Assembly (NCBI GenBank): GCA_964016885.1
Contig: OZ024743.1
Span: 190,434,640-190,498,639, forward strand
Length of the DNA: 64,000 nt
Source: Eledone cirrhosa
Taxonomy: Eukaryota > Mollusca > Cephalopoda > Octopoda > Eledonidae
Direction of reading: 5' to 3'
Below are positions 34,782 to 45,532 of the stretch, piece by piece. The translations under genes and the position numbers were made by a program. A model generated the notes under the pieces. That model saw only the letters and a list, made by a program, of their open reading frames with translations. It had not been told where the DNA came from and ran no database searches. Position 1 is the stretch's first letter, and each line of letters starts with the position of its first letter.

Positions 34782-37700
34782 TTACAGACACATACTCAGA
34801 GAAGGCCCATTCATTCGGGCCATACTTGCTTCTCTCACCCATCTTTCAACAAAATGCTGGGAAGAGAGCACTTCCCTCTCTACCCTGATTTTCCTTTTCA
34901 AATGAAATTTGAAAAAGTTAATCAGGGCATCACCGAAGAGGTAAGTGCTCGTCTTCAGCCCTTTCAAACGTGTCCACCATACTATCTCTTTCGCCATGGC
35001 CACCAGACAGATAAAAACTGCCTGCCCTTCCAGGCTAAAGGAAGGGGGCGGGGCAATCCTCACGATGGACCCAGCTGATAGCTGGATAGGTCCTACACGT
35101 GACAGCAGGTGTTCGACATAAACCCACAAGTCAGCAATGCTCGGACACTGGACGAGTGCGTGCAGGACGGTTTCGTCGCCCTGCGCGCATCTCGGACATG
35201 CCCGGCTGACGGCACCTCCATGCCTGTAGAGTTTATCCCGAACTGGCAAAGCTCCTCGGTAGCACTGCCAGGCCAGGGATTTCTGGAAGTTGTCCATAGG
35301 CCCCGGCCCGAAAGTCCTTCCGAAGAGATTGGCTAGTTGATTTTCGTCGACGCCTAGAGTTTCTCCAAGTACGTCGTCGCTCTTTCCCTCCACTAATCCC
35401 CTATAGAACGCCAAGGTGGAGTTTCCACCGATCACATTGCCCGATTGGTCGAGGGCTGTGAGCGCCTGAAGACATTCCAGTCTGCAAGCGCTCCCTCTCG
35501 GTCTTCGCTTGACCCAGGACTGCAGCTCCGTCAAGGAGACGAGCTGGGGAAAAACATGTCTTGCAAACGGCGACCACACCTGATCACCGTCGAGGAAGAG
35601 GTGGAGATGTCGTAGCCTGAGCGCGTGTCTGCGCATCATCAGCCACGGCATGCCCAGCCCTCCACGTAGCGGGTGTTGACAGCAGATGGACCGCCTGACC
35701 ATCGGAGCGCGTCCCTTCCACAAGAAGCGAAAGAGCAAACGCTCCAGCGCAGTCAGACGGGGCTTAGGACAAGGTACGACGGTCAGGCGGTAGTAGATGA
35801 CGGATGCGATGTACGCATTCGCCACCTCCGCTCGACCTTTCAGGGATAGCTTCCTCTCGGCCCATTTCTGGGTGAGAGAAGCCACCCTGCTCGTCACCTC
35901 GTCCCAGTTTTTGTCCGTCTGAAGGTCTGGACCGAACCAGACCCCTAGCAATTTAACCGGTCCGTCCGTCCAGCGCCCGACGACGCTGTTGGACGGCATG
36001 GACCTGCCTCTCCAGGTGTCGAGCTGCATGCCCACTGACTTTTCCTGGTTGATCATTGCTCCTGTCACCGCTTCGTATTCTCTTAGTGTAGTGCTGATCG
36101 CCTCGATGTGTTTGGCGTTCGACACCACTACTGTGACATCGTCGGCATATGCTGACACGGATCTTCCGCATCCTAGTTCGCGCGGGACCCCCCTCAACGT
36201 CTCCAGTTTGTGCAGTAATGGCTCGAGAGTCAATACGTACAATAGGAACGAGAGGGGACATCCTTGGCGGACCGAGCGCATGATGTTGAACGGTTCCGAA
36301 AGGTGACCGTTCACTCTCACTACAGAGCAGATGTCGCTGTGCATGGCAGCGATCCAGCCTCTGAAGACGGGCCCAAAGCCAGCCGCCCTCAGGACTGCCG
36401 TTAGGTAACGATGGTCGACCCTATCGAAGGCTTTCGACTGATCTAAATTGATCAAAGACCCACCCGTGCCAGGTTCCCTAGCTACCCTCTCTACGATGTA
36501 TCGCATGGGGTGGGGGTTGTCGTGGATGGATCTGTCGGGAATGGCGCATGTCTGTGCCTCTCCCACCAGACCACCAACGACAAGCGCCAACCTCTTTGCT
36601 AGCACCTTGGCCAAAATCTTGAACTCTGTGTTTAGCAGAGTTATGGGCCTAAAATTATCTATGTTATCCCCCTTGTTCGGATCCTTTCTCAGCAGCGCCA
36701 CCGCTCCTCGGCTCACAGAGCTGGGAATTCTCCCGTTCTGTTGCCAGTTGCAGTAGACGTCCGCCAAGAGGCCTCCGAACAAGTTTGGCATTTGTACGTA
36801 AAGTTCATAGGGCAGACCATCCAAACCAGGCGATTTACCCCTTGTGCAACTAGTCATTGCATCCCGTACTTCAGCGGTTGTTATCGGCTTCTCGCAACAC
36901 TCCGCCTCAGTGGCCGAAAGCCGCGGCAGTCCGTCGAGGTAGACACTAAAGTCCATCCCTCGATCCGGCCCGCCACTGCCCCCGAACAGTTGAGCGAAGT
37001 GTCGCTGAAAAGCTTCACACATTTGCCCGGGATCGAGTAGCATGCGCCCGTCGTGGTCCACCAAAGACCGGATCGTGGCTTTGTTGCCACGACGCGCCTC
37101 CGCCACTCGGGCCCATTAAACGGCTTTCGTCCCCTCGTGTCTGAGAGCACGCACCCTAGCTCTGACAACGCAGCCTTCGTGCTTTGCATTGAAGAATTGG
37201 TCAAGGGCCAATTTCGCCGCAAGTACGTCGGTCGCGATGCCTTTGCTAAGCGCCTCATCTAATTTTCAAACTAATTCTCCCTCTGCTCTATTTTTCTCTA
37301 TTGCTAAAGTCTTACTAAACCTAATGGACTCTATTCTAATTGCTCTTTTCAGAGCAAACCACCACTTGTTGTTGACGATGGCCCCCGTCAACGCCCGCTT
37401 AACTAGTTCGCTAATCAGGTCTCTGTAGGCCTTGCGCGCTGGTAAGGACGCGTTTAGCTTCCAGTAGCCGGGTCCTCGTCTATGAAGCCTATCTAAGTCA
37501 AGCACACAGATCACGAATTTGTGGTCCGTGTAGCTGACTATCTTGAATTGTGGACAGCCTATGCTAGACCTATCTATTTCCCTACAAAATACTCTATCTA
37601 GATATGATCTGGATGACCCTATGCGATTTGTTCAAGTCCACATTGGTACATTCGGGAAATCCATTCGGTACCTGTCAGACAGTTCAAAACGTCTGAGCAG

Positions 37701-38202
37701 GTTGGTGAGACTCTTGCACCCTCCTTCCCTATCCACCAATCCCACACAATCCCAGCGTGCATCTAAGATCCCGTTCCAGTCGCCCACTAACACTAAAGAG
37801 CGGGACGTTCCAAGAAAGGTCTCCAGACGCCGGAAGAAATCAGGCCGCCCTGCTCCTGTCGGGGCATAGACGGCCACTAACCTGAAAGCTTGCCCGTCTC
37901 CGCTGGTCACGTCCAGCACCACCAACTTACCTTCTGGGTCCAGGAAGAAGGCCCGTATGGCAAGATCCAAACCTCTCCGAAAAAGCACAGCAACTCCTCC
38001 CACCCTATCCCGGACGGCTGGGAGATGCGTACACATCGTAGCCGCCAAAGATCGGTGCGAAAGCCTGTGCTTCGGAGATTCTGGTCTCGCTGATGGCCAC
38101 TACATCTATGTTTAGTGACCTGAGGTCGTTGAGCAGGTGGCCCTGCTTCCATGACGACCCCAAGCCACGCGCATTTATGCTGCCTATTCTGAGTGAGGTC
38201 AT
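34782..38202 (-). pseudogene. LINE-A copy 1 ORF2: APE endonuclease, reverse transcriptase, zinc knuckle
   Basis: The start ATG at 38202 gives MTSLRIGSINARGLGSSW. Endonuclease landmarks are INARGL (metal-binding Asn), ISETR (Glu), VYAPTGAGR, VLVGDWNG, SRSYLDRVL-type and TDHKF-type segments. The uninterrupted 774-residue part (37106-34782) holds RT motif A LDQSKAFDRVDH (residues 221-232), motif B RQGCPLSF (280-287), motif C YADD (320-323; codons about 36149-36138) and a CX2CX8HX4C knuckle (637-654). Defects versus copy 2 are one frameshift near 38030 and three stops: W-to-TGA near 37631, R-to-TGA near 37264, and Q-to-TAA near 37118. The RT active site is preserved. Confidence 0.9.
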
Positions 38203-38236
38203 GTTGAAAAGGAGTGGAAAAGATGGGAAAGACCAC

Positions 38237-40234
38237 TTACCTTACTTCTCGTAGGGGAAGGACGGCTTTCCCATCCTTTTCACTGCTTGTGGCCTCCTCA
38301 GGAAGGATGTCCTTATAAATCCTCCTGGAGAGTGCTTGTCGGAAGTCTCCGATGTCTTTGGGGAATTTTTGTTTTAGTGTCATGTACGTTTTCTGTGTGA
38401 TGCGAGTGATTTGTATGTGTGGAGGTGGTGTGAATTTTGGGGTTGTTGTGTAGTCTTTTTCTGTGATGCTGGTGTTGTGTTGGATGTAGTGTAATAATTG
38501 CTTGTTGTTCAAATTTAATGCTGTGTAGTGTGTATCGTTTTGGTTGTTTTGTTTTGTTTGCGTTTGTTGTGGGTTTGTTTCTGTTTCGCATTTTGGTGAC
38601 TTTTGTGGTGTAGGTGATGGTGGTGTTGGAGTTAATGATGGTGATGGTGTTGGTGTTTGGGTTGATGGGGTTGGTGATGCTGGTGTGGATGGTGGCATAT
38701 CTGTCCTAACTTTTTTGTTTCTTAGTTTATTTGTTTCCCTCTGTATTTTGTTTTTGGAGGGGGAAGGAAGAGAATTTTTTCTTTTTTGGTTTCTTTTTTT
38801 TTTTCCGGATATCATTTCCCACTCCTCGTCGTCACAATCTGTCTCCAGTTGTGATAGGCCGGGGAGTGGAAAATCCTCCACAGCCGTTAGTTTTGGTTGT
38901 GGTGTGGTCGATGGTGTAGGCGCTGGTGCTAGTTCTGAAGCGTTGGGTGGTGGTAGTGTTGGTTTTGCTGGTGGTGGTAGTGGTGTTGGTTTTGCTACTG
39001 CTGCTGGGGTTGTTGCTGTTATAGTTGCTTCTGTTGTTGCTGCTACAGTTGTTGCTGCCATCTCTGCTACTGGTGGTGTTGATGGTTGTGTCACTGGGGT
39101 GGGTAGGAGAGGTGGCCTCAACCTTTTAGCCTGAGGGCAGAAAGCCCTTAGGTGGGTTCCTTCACCACAAACGACACACCTAGGTCTTCTGCCCTCGACA
39201 ATTACCGTGAGGTGGCTGCCGTCAGTGAGGTCTATTACCTCTGGGATCTCCTCAATGCTTTTTTGGTCCGCTTGGATCAGGAGCTCCATCCCAGATCCGG
39301 ACCAGTTTTCCTGCTTTTCTTTTGCTACTGCTATTATTTTCGTGTTGGCTTCGATGCCGGCGAGGACAGCCGCTATTAGCCAGGGAATTTCGATGGCCGG
39401 TGGAACGTGGGTCACCCTGATCTTTACGAGTCTCTGGCCACAATAGCTTGGGACGAGTGTGAGGTCGTCACTTTTTAATGGGGCCATGGAGTGTTCTCTA
39501 GCCTCCTCTGGTGTTTCAAAGAACACATCCACGGTTCCATACTTTTGCCCACGTCTGATGTGGGTTTTTCTTGCCCACACATGTCCCAAAGCTTTTTGGA
39601 TTTGGGACTCGGATGCCCGTTCCACTCGGCGCGATTTTACATTTATTGTTCTATACGACACGGTGCACAGGCGCCGATGCTCCATTTTATTAGGGGGGGG
39701 GGGGGGTGAGGCTGACCCTGTACCCATCTTTCTTTACCATTTGTTTGGCATTTTCTAAATCTTCTTGAGTTACCGTGAACGCTTCGAATTGTTTTGCTAC
39801 GATGGCGAAACTGAGGGTCGGTTTTATAATGTCATTGTTGTTGTTGTTGCTATCGTTATTTCTGTTAATCTTAATTTTTGTTTCAGTTGTGGTGGTGGTG
39901 ACGTCATTCGTCTTTGGTGCGGAAGAGTCCATTTTGCTTGATTTCATTTCGACATCACGAGTTAATTTATTTTTTTCTTCTTTTGTTTCTGTTGTCGCGG
40001 TGGTGGTGGGGTGGTGGTTGTCGCGGTGGTGGTGGTGGTGGAGGCTTTAACACCTGCAGTCATTGGTAATGGCGGGAAATGAATGTCTGCCTGAGACAAA
40101 TTTAAAATATTGCTACTGCTTATATTTTTTTTTGTGTTGGCAAACGTAGTAACATTTACAATGGTGGTGTCGGTGTGAGGTGTTATTTTGTGAGGAAGGC
40201 TTTCAGCTGCTTCGTGCAGAGGGGAATTAGCCAT
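38237..40234 (-). pseudogene. LINE-A copy 1 ORF1: nucleic-acid-binding protein with CCHC knuckle
   Basis: It begins MANSPLHEAAES (40234). The reading moves frame near 39962 and again at the G/C homopolymer at 39693-39706, then stays open to 38237, ending LPLREVR. Conserved core: YRTINVKSRRVERASESQIQ (about 39660-39600), SYCGQRLVKIRVTHV, then a knuckle CVVCGEGTHLRAFC (CX2CX4HX4C, about 39188-39147). This is followed by a long Pro/Thr/Ala-rich linker and a basic C terminus. ORF1 proteins of L1/Tx1-type LINEs bind the element RNA and package it; that role is by family. The low-complexity linker comes from GTT/GGT-type triplets on the plus strand. Confidence 0.85.
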
Positions 40235-40441
40235 TTTTTTTCAAAGAAATTTTTGGATAATAATAAAAGTTAAAATTTTGGGCACAAGGCCCCAATCTTT
40301 TTGGGTGTCCTTTTCGGAAAACAATGTATGTGTGCTTATAAACAGTTAACAATAAAATTTTCCATAAATGGCAATTTTTAACAAACGGAAATAACAAACC
40401 TTTGCGGAGCTCACGATGATACGATTTACTACGTAGGTCGC

Positions 40442-40472
40442 CAATAATAATAATAATAATAATAATAATGTT
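40442..40472. repeat. (AAT)n tract between LINE-A copies 1 and 2
   Basis: About 30 bp of pure AAT, the 3' end of copy 2 and the 5' flank of copy 1. Confidence 0.93.
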
Positions 40473-40712
40473 TTCTTTATTAATCACAAGGGTTTACATA
40501 AAGTAGACATTAAGGACAGTACAGGACAATACAGGACGGTACAAATGAGCATTTCGGCGTGTAAAAAAACAGAGGATGTAATAAAAATAACAATGAAAAA
40601 TTCTCCAATAAGGGGGAGACTTCCGAGGGACATTTGTTGAGAAAGCCCATTAAAAGACAACAGTGACCCTGACCACCACGGCAAGTGCCCTCTCCCAGTT
40701 TTCCACCTTTAA

Positions 40713-43676
40713 TTTACAGACAACATACTCAGAGTAGGCCCATTCACTAGGGCCATACTTGCTTCTCTCACCCATCTTTCAACAAAATGCTGGGAAGAGA
40801 GCACTTCCCTCTCTACCCTGATTTTCCTTTTCAAATGAAATTTGAAAAAGTTAATCAGGGCATCACCGAAGAGGTAAGTGCTCGTTTTCAGCCCTTACAA
40901 ACGTGACCACCATACTATTTCTTTCGCCATGGCCACCAGATAAAAACTGCCTGCCCTTCCCGGCTAAAGGAAGAGGGCGGGGCAATCCTCACGATGGACT
41001 CAGCTGATAGCTGGATCCGTCCTACACGTGACAGCAGGTGTTCGACATAAACCCACAAGTCAGCAATGCTCGGACACTGGACGAGTGCGTGCAGGACGGT
41101 TTCGTCGCCCTGCGCGCATCTCGGTCATGCCCGATGACGGCACCTCCATGCCTGTAGAGTTTATTCCGAACTGGCAAAGCTCCTCGGTAGCACTGCCAGA
41201 CCAGGGATTTCTGGAAGTTGTCCATAGGCCCCGGCCCATAAGTTCTTCCGAAGAGATTGGCTAGTTGATTTTCGTCGACGCCTAGAGTTTCTCCAAGTAC
41301 GTCGTCGCTCTTCCCCTCCACTAATCCTCTATAGAACGCCAATGTGGAGTTTCCACCGATCACATTGCCCGATTGGTCGAGGGCTGTGAGCGCCTGAAGA
41401 CATTCCAGTCTGCAAGCGCTACCTCTCGGTCTTTGCTTGACCCAGGATTGCAGCTCCGTCAAGGAGACGAGCTGGGGAAAGACGTGTCTAGCAAACGGCG
41501 ACCACACTTGATTACTGTCGAGAAAGAGCTGGAGATGTAGCCTGAGCGCGTGTCTGCGCATCATCAGCCACGGCATGCCCAGCACTCCACGTAGCAGGTG
41601 TTGACAGCAGATGGACCGCCTGACCATCGGAGCGCGTCCCTTCCACAAGAAGCGAAAGAGCAAACGCTCCAGCGCAGTCAGGCGGGGCTTAGGACAAGGT
41701 ACGACGGTCAGGCGGTAGTGGATGACGGACTCGATGTACGCATTCGCCCATTTCTGGGTGAGAGAAGCCATCCTACTCGTCACCTAGTCCCAGTTTTTGT
41801 CCGTCTGGAGGTCCGGACCGAACCAGACCCCTAGCAATTTAACCGGTCCGTCCAAGCCAGCCGCCCTCAGGACTGCCGCTAGGTAACGATGGTCAACCCT
41901 ATCGAAAGCTTTCGACTGATCAAAATTGATCAAGGACCCACCCGTGCCAGGTTCCCTAGCTACCCTCTCTACGATGTATCGCATGAGGTGGAGGTTGTCG
42001 GGGATGGATCTGACGGGAATGGCGCATGTCTGCGCCTCTCCCACCAGACCACCAGCGACAAGCGCCAACCTCTTTGCTAGCACCTTGGCCAAAATCTTGA
42101 ACTCTGTGTTTAGCAGAATTATGAGCCTGAAATTATCTATGTTATCCCCCTTGTTCGGATCCTTTCTCAGCAGCACCACAGCTCCTCGTCTCACAGAGCT
42201 GGAATTCTCCCGTTCTGTTGCCAGTTGCAGTAGACGTCCGCCAAGAGGCCTCCAAACAAGTCTGGCATCTGTACGTAAAGTTCATAGGGCAGACCATCCA
42301 AACCAGGCGATTTACCCCTTGTGCTGCCAGTCATTGCCTCCCGTACTTCAGCGGCTGTTATCGGCTTTTCGCAACACTCCGCCTCAGTGGCCGATTGCCG
42401 CGGCAGTCCGTCGAGGTAGACACTAAAGTCCATCCCTCGAATCGGCCCGCCGCTGCCCCCGAACAGCTGTGCGAACTGTCGCTGAAAAGCTTCACACGTT
42501 TGTCCGGGATCGGGTAGCATACGCCCGTCGGGGTCCACCAAAGATCGGATCGTGGCTTTGTTGCCACGACGCGCCTCCGCCACTCGGGCCCATTGAACGG
42601 CTTTTGTCCCCTCGTGTGTGAGAGCACGCACCCTAGCTCTGACAACGCAGCCTTCGTGCTTTGCATTGAAGAATTGGTCAAGGGCCAATTTCGCCGCAAG
42701 TACGTCGGTCGCGATGCCTTTGCTAAGCGCCTCGTCTAATTTTCTAACTAATTCTCTCTCTGCTCTATTTTTCTCTATTGTTAGAGCCTTACTAAACCTA
42801 ATGGACTCTATTCTAATTGCTCTTTTCAGAGCAAACCACCACTTGTTGTTGACGATGGCCCCCGTCAACGCTCGCTTAACTAGTTCGCTAATCCGGTCTC
42901 TGTAGGCATTGCGCGCTGGTAAGGACGCGTTTAGCTTCCAGTAGCCGGGTCCTCGTCTATGAAGCCTATCTAAGTCAAGCACATAGATCAAGAATTTGTG
43001 GTCCGTGTAGCTGACTATCTTGAATTGTGGACAGCCTATGCTAGACCTATATATTTCCCTACATAATACTCTATCTAGATATGACCTGGATGACCCTATG
43101 CGAGTTGTCCAAGTCCACATTGGCACATTCGGGAAATCTAATCGGTACCTGTCAGACAGTTCAAAACGCCTCAGCAGGTTGGTGAGGTCTTGCACCCTCC
43201 TCCCCTATCCGCTGATCCCACACAGTCCCAGCATTGATCTAAGATCCCGTTCCAGTCGCCCACTAACACTAAAGAGCGGGACGTTCCAAGAGAGGTCTCC
43301 AGACGCCGGAAGAAATATGGCCGCCCTGCTCCTTTTGGGGCATAGACGGCCACTAGCCTGAACGCTTGCCCGTCTCCGCTGGTCACGTCCAGCACCACCA
43401 ACTTACCTTCTGGGTTCAGGAAGATGGCCCGTATGGTGAGATCCAAACCTCTCCGAAAAAGCACAGCAATCCTCCTCCCGATCTCGGACGGCTGGTAGAT
43501 GCGTACACATCGTAGCCGCCGAAGATCGGTGCGAAGGCCCGTGCTTCGGAGATTCTGGTCTCGCTGATGGCCACTACATCTATGTTTAGTGACCTGAGGT
43601 CGTTGAGCAGGTGGCCCTGCTTCCATGACGACCCCAAGCCACGCGCATTTATGCTGCCTATTCTGAGTGAGTTCAT
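40713..43676 (-). pseudogene. LINE-A copy 2 ORF2: endonuclease present, reverse transcriptase core deleted
   Basis: It starts MNSLRIGSINARGLGSSW at 43676. Endonuclease landmarks ISETR, GDWNG, SRSYLDRVL and YTDHKF are present, with frameshifts near 43480 and 43190. The 43195-42191 frame carries the segment between EN and RT without the stops of copy 1. A shift near 42192 follows. At about 41853 the sequence jumps from RAAGLDGP straight to the equivalent of residue 381 of copy 1: some 410 bp carrying RT motifs B and C (YADD) are gone. A second 39-bp deletion is near 41747, a GAG-to-TAG stop lies at 41784-41786, and another shift occurs within the zinc knuckle near 41127. Confidence 0.88.
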
Positions 43677-43710
43677 GTTGAAATGGATTGGAAAAGATGG
43701 GAAAGACGAC

Positions 43711-45281
43711 TTACCTTACTTCTCGTAGAGGAAGGATGGTTTGTCCATCCCTTTTCACTTGATCGTCTGGTGAAGGGTCCGTTGAAACGTCCCTTCGGCT
43801 GGTCGTCGGCTCTTCTGTGACTATATCCGAATATACTCTCCGGTTGAGTGTCCCTCCTAGGTCTCTGAAACCACCAACTGCGTTGGGGAATTTCGTTTTA
43901 TTGTTTGTGTATTGTTTCTGTGCTATTCTTACCAGTCTTATGTTCGTTGGTGTTTTGATTGGTGCTGGTATTATGTAGTCGTGCTGTGAAATGTCTTTGT
44001 GTTCAATTATGTAAGTCATTACTTTCTTGTTGTGTGTATTTATTGCTGTGCATTTGTTTTTCTAGGGGTGGGGTGTGGTTATGCTATTTTCTTGTCGTTG
44101 TTGCTGGGTATGTGTGTTTTGTTGTGTTTGCGATGTTGGTGCTTGTGGTGGTGGTGTTGAAGGTGTTGCTGTTGTTTGCGGTGGGGTTGCCGCCGGTGGT
44201 GCTGGTGGTGATGGTGTTGCTGCTGTAAGTCTCTTTGCAGTTGCCTTTACCCTTTTTTCATTTTTTTCTGTACTTGCAGTACAGTTGATTGTCCTCGATA
44301 CCGACAAGGACAGACGCGGCCAACCAAGAAGGGGCCATCCGGAGGGCGTGGGTCAGTTTGACCCTCACAATTTTTGCCCGCAGTAGGAGGACACCAACAC
44401 CATTTCCTCGCTCTTTAGGGTCACTAAGGATTGAGCCTTTGCCTCCTAGGGTGTGGAAAAAGCATGTCCACGGTGGCATATTTCTTGCCTCGGGTGATAT
44501 GCGTTTTCCGCTGCCACACAGATCCTAAGGCTTTTTGTATTTGAGCCTCTGTGGCTCTTTCAACCCTACGTGATTTTGTGCTTACTGTACGGTACGTGAC
44601 CGTACAGTGATGTTGGGTGTCGAAAAATGTTTCGGCTGCCTTGCAGATTGCTCGGTGTCCGGTTTTCGTCACCATCTTCTTTGTTTCTTGTAATTCCTCA
44701 TTTGTTATACGGATGGTTTCCAGGTTCTTTGTGATATCTGCAAATGAGATTGGTTTTTCTTTCTTGTTGTTGTCGTTGTTGTCGTTAGAGATGCTGTTAC
44801 TCTTGTTGTTGCTGCTGGTACTACGACCACCGCCGCCGCTGTTGCTGTGGTTGTTGTTGTTGTTGCTGCTGCTGCTGTTGTTGCTGTTGCTGCTGCTGTT
44901 GTTGTTTATGCTGCTGCTGATCTTGTTGCGGCTGCTACTAGTGTTTTCCTTCTCATTGTTGCTGCTGCTGCTATTATTACGGCTGCTACTGCTATTCTTC
45001 ATGACGTTAGACGAATGAAATGGCTTTCCGTATTTACCGCACACATTTTTTGTCGTTGACATCGTCGTCGAGAAATGTTCCACGGTATGCACGTGCTCTT
45101 GGTGAAAGCTATCAGAAACTATATTTTTCTCTTTCTTTAATGGCGTCGCTTGCGAAAGAGACGACACCACATTTAGAGAAGCGAGGGAGAGAGACAATCT
45201 TCTCTCTGATGTAGTGACGATTGGGGAAGAAGAAGACGGAATGAGCGGGAGTGACTTGTGAAAATTCTTTTTTGTAGCCAT
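43711..45281 (-). pseudogene. LINE-A copy 2 ORF1, diverged, zinc knuckle lost
   Basis: The likely start is MATKKNFHKSLPL at 45281; an upstream in-frame ATG exists at 45317. The N-terminal half is rich in Ser and Asn, produced by TTG/CTG-type triplets at about 44800-45000. The conserved YRTVSTKSRRVERATEAQIQ (about 44600-44541) identifies it as LINE-A ORF1. A frameshift near 44455 and an internal deletion near 44270-44290 remove the CCHC knuckle present in copy 1. The C terminus (44019-43711) is alignable with copy 1 but differs at most positions until the shared LPLREVR. Confidence 0.83.
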
Positions 45282-45496
45282 ATTTTTGGGGGGGTTTAAA
45301 ATGAATATTGGGCACAAAATCCCAATAAGCGGTTATTTAACCCCAAAGGGCCAACTAACAGGCAGAAAGACTCCTTTCACGAGGAGGAGGGTGTTTTTGT
45401 CTACAATTTGGTTAAAGTTTTAAACAATTTACAATTGTTATAGCGGTTAGAAATTACTATACCTTACAGAGCCGAGCCTCCGACAACCATGGCATT

Positions 45497-45497
45497 C

Positions 45498-45532
<35 letters not shown>
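45497..45532. repeat. (AAT)n tract between LINE-A copy 2 and LINE-B
   Basis: About 33 bp of AAT. Copy 2 begins on its left, and the 5'-truncated LINE-B begins on its right. Confidence 0.93.

Larger units (their letters stand above)
34541..40441 (-). mobile_element. LINE-A copy 1: near full-length APE-type LINE (L1/Tx1-like)
   Basis: On the minus strand it runs from a 5' end at about 40441 (ggcgacctacgtagtaaatc) through a roughly 200-bp 5' leader, ORF1 (40234-38237), a 34-nt spacer and ORF2 (38202-34782) to a 3' UTR ending in tctttattaacc-like sequence plus (ATT)n. Two ORFs, a zinc-knuckle ORF1, an APE endonuclease in ORF2 and a C-terminal CCHC after the reverse transcriptase fit the L1/Tx1 group; exact clade is inferred. 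Both ends abut (AAT)n. Each ORF has a few disabling changes, so it is recently dead. Confidence 0.9.
40473..45496 (-). mobile_element. LINE-A copy 2: deleted APE-type LINE
   Basis: A second minus-strand copy directly upstream, in element sense, of copy 1. The ORF2 half and 3' UTR are almost identical to copy 1, whereas ORF1 is strongly diverged. The 5' leader (45496-45282) ends at (AAT)n. The RT core and the ORF1 zinc knuckle have been lost through internal deletions, so it cannot be autonomous. Confidence 0.88.

Noticed and set aside
38544..39134. 196-residue Gly/Val-rich plus-strand frame
   Set aside because: Antisense shadow of the Pro/Thr/Ala-rich linker of LINE-A ORF1.
40260..40300. Shared tail between LINE-A 5' leader and SINE (ggccttgtgcc-like string)
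   Set aside because: Only about a dozen bases match, in the 5' leader rather than the 3' end that a LINE-SINE partnership would require; probably chance.
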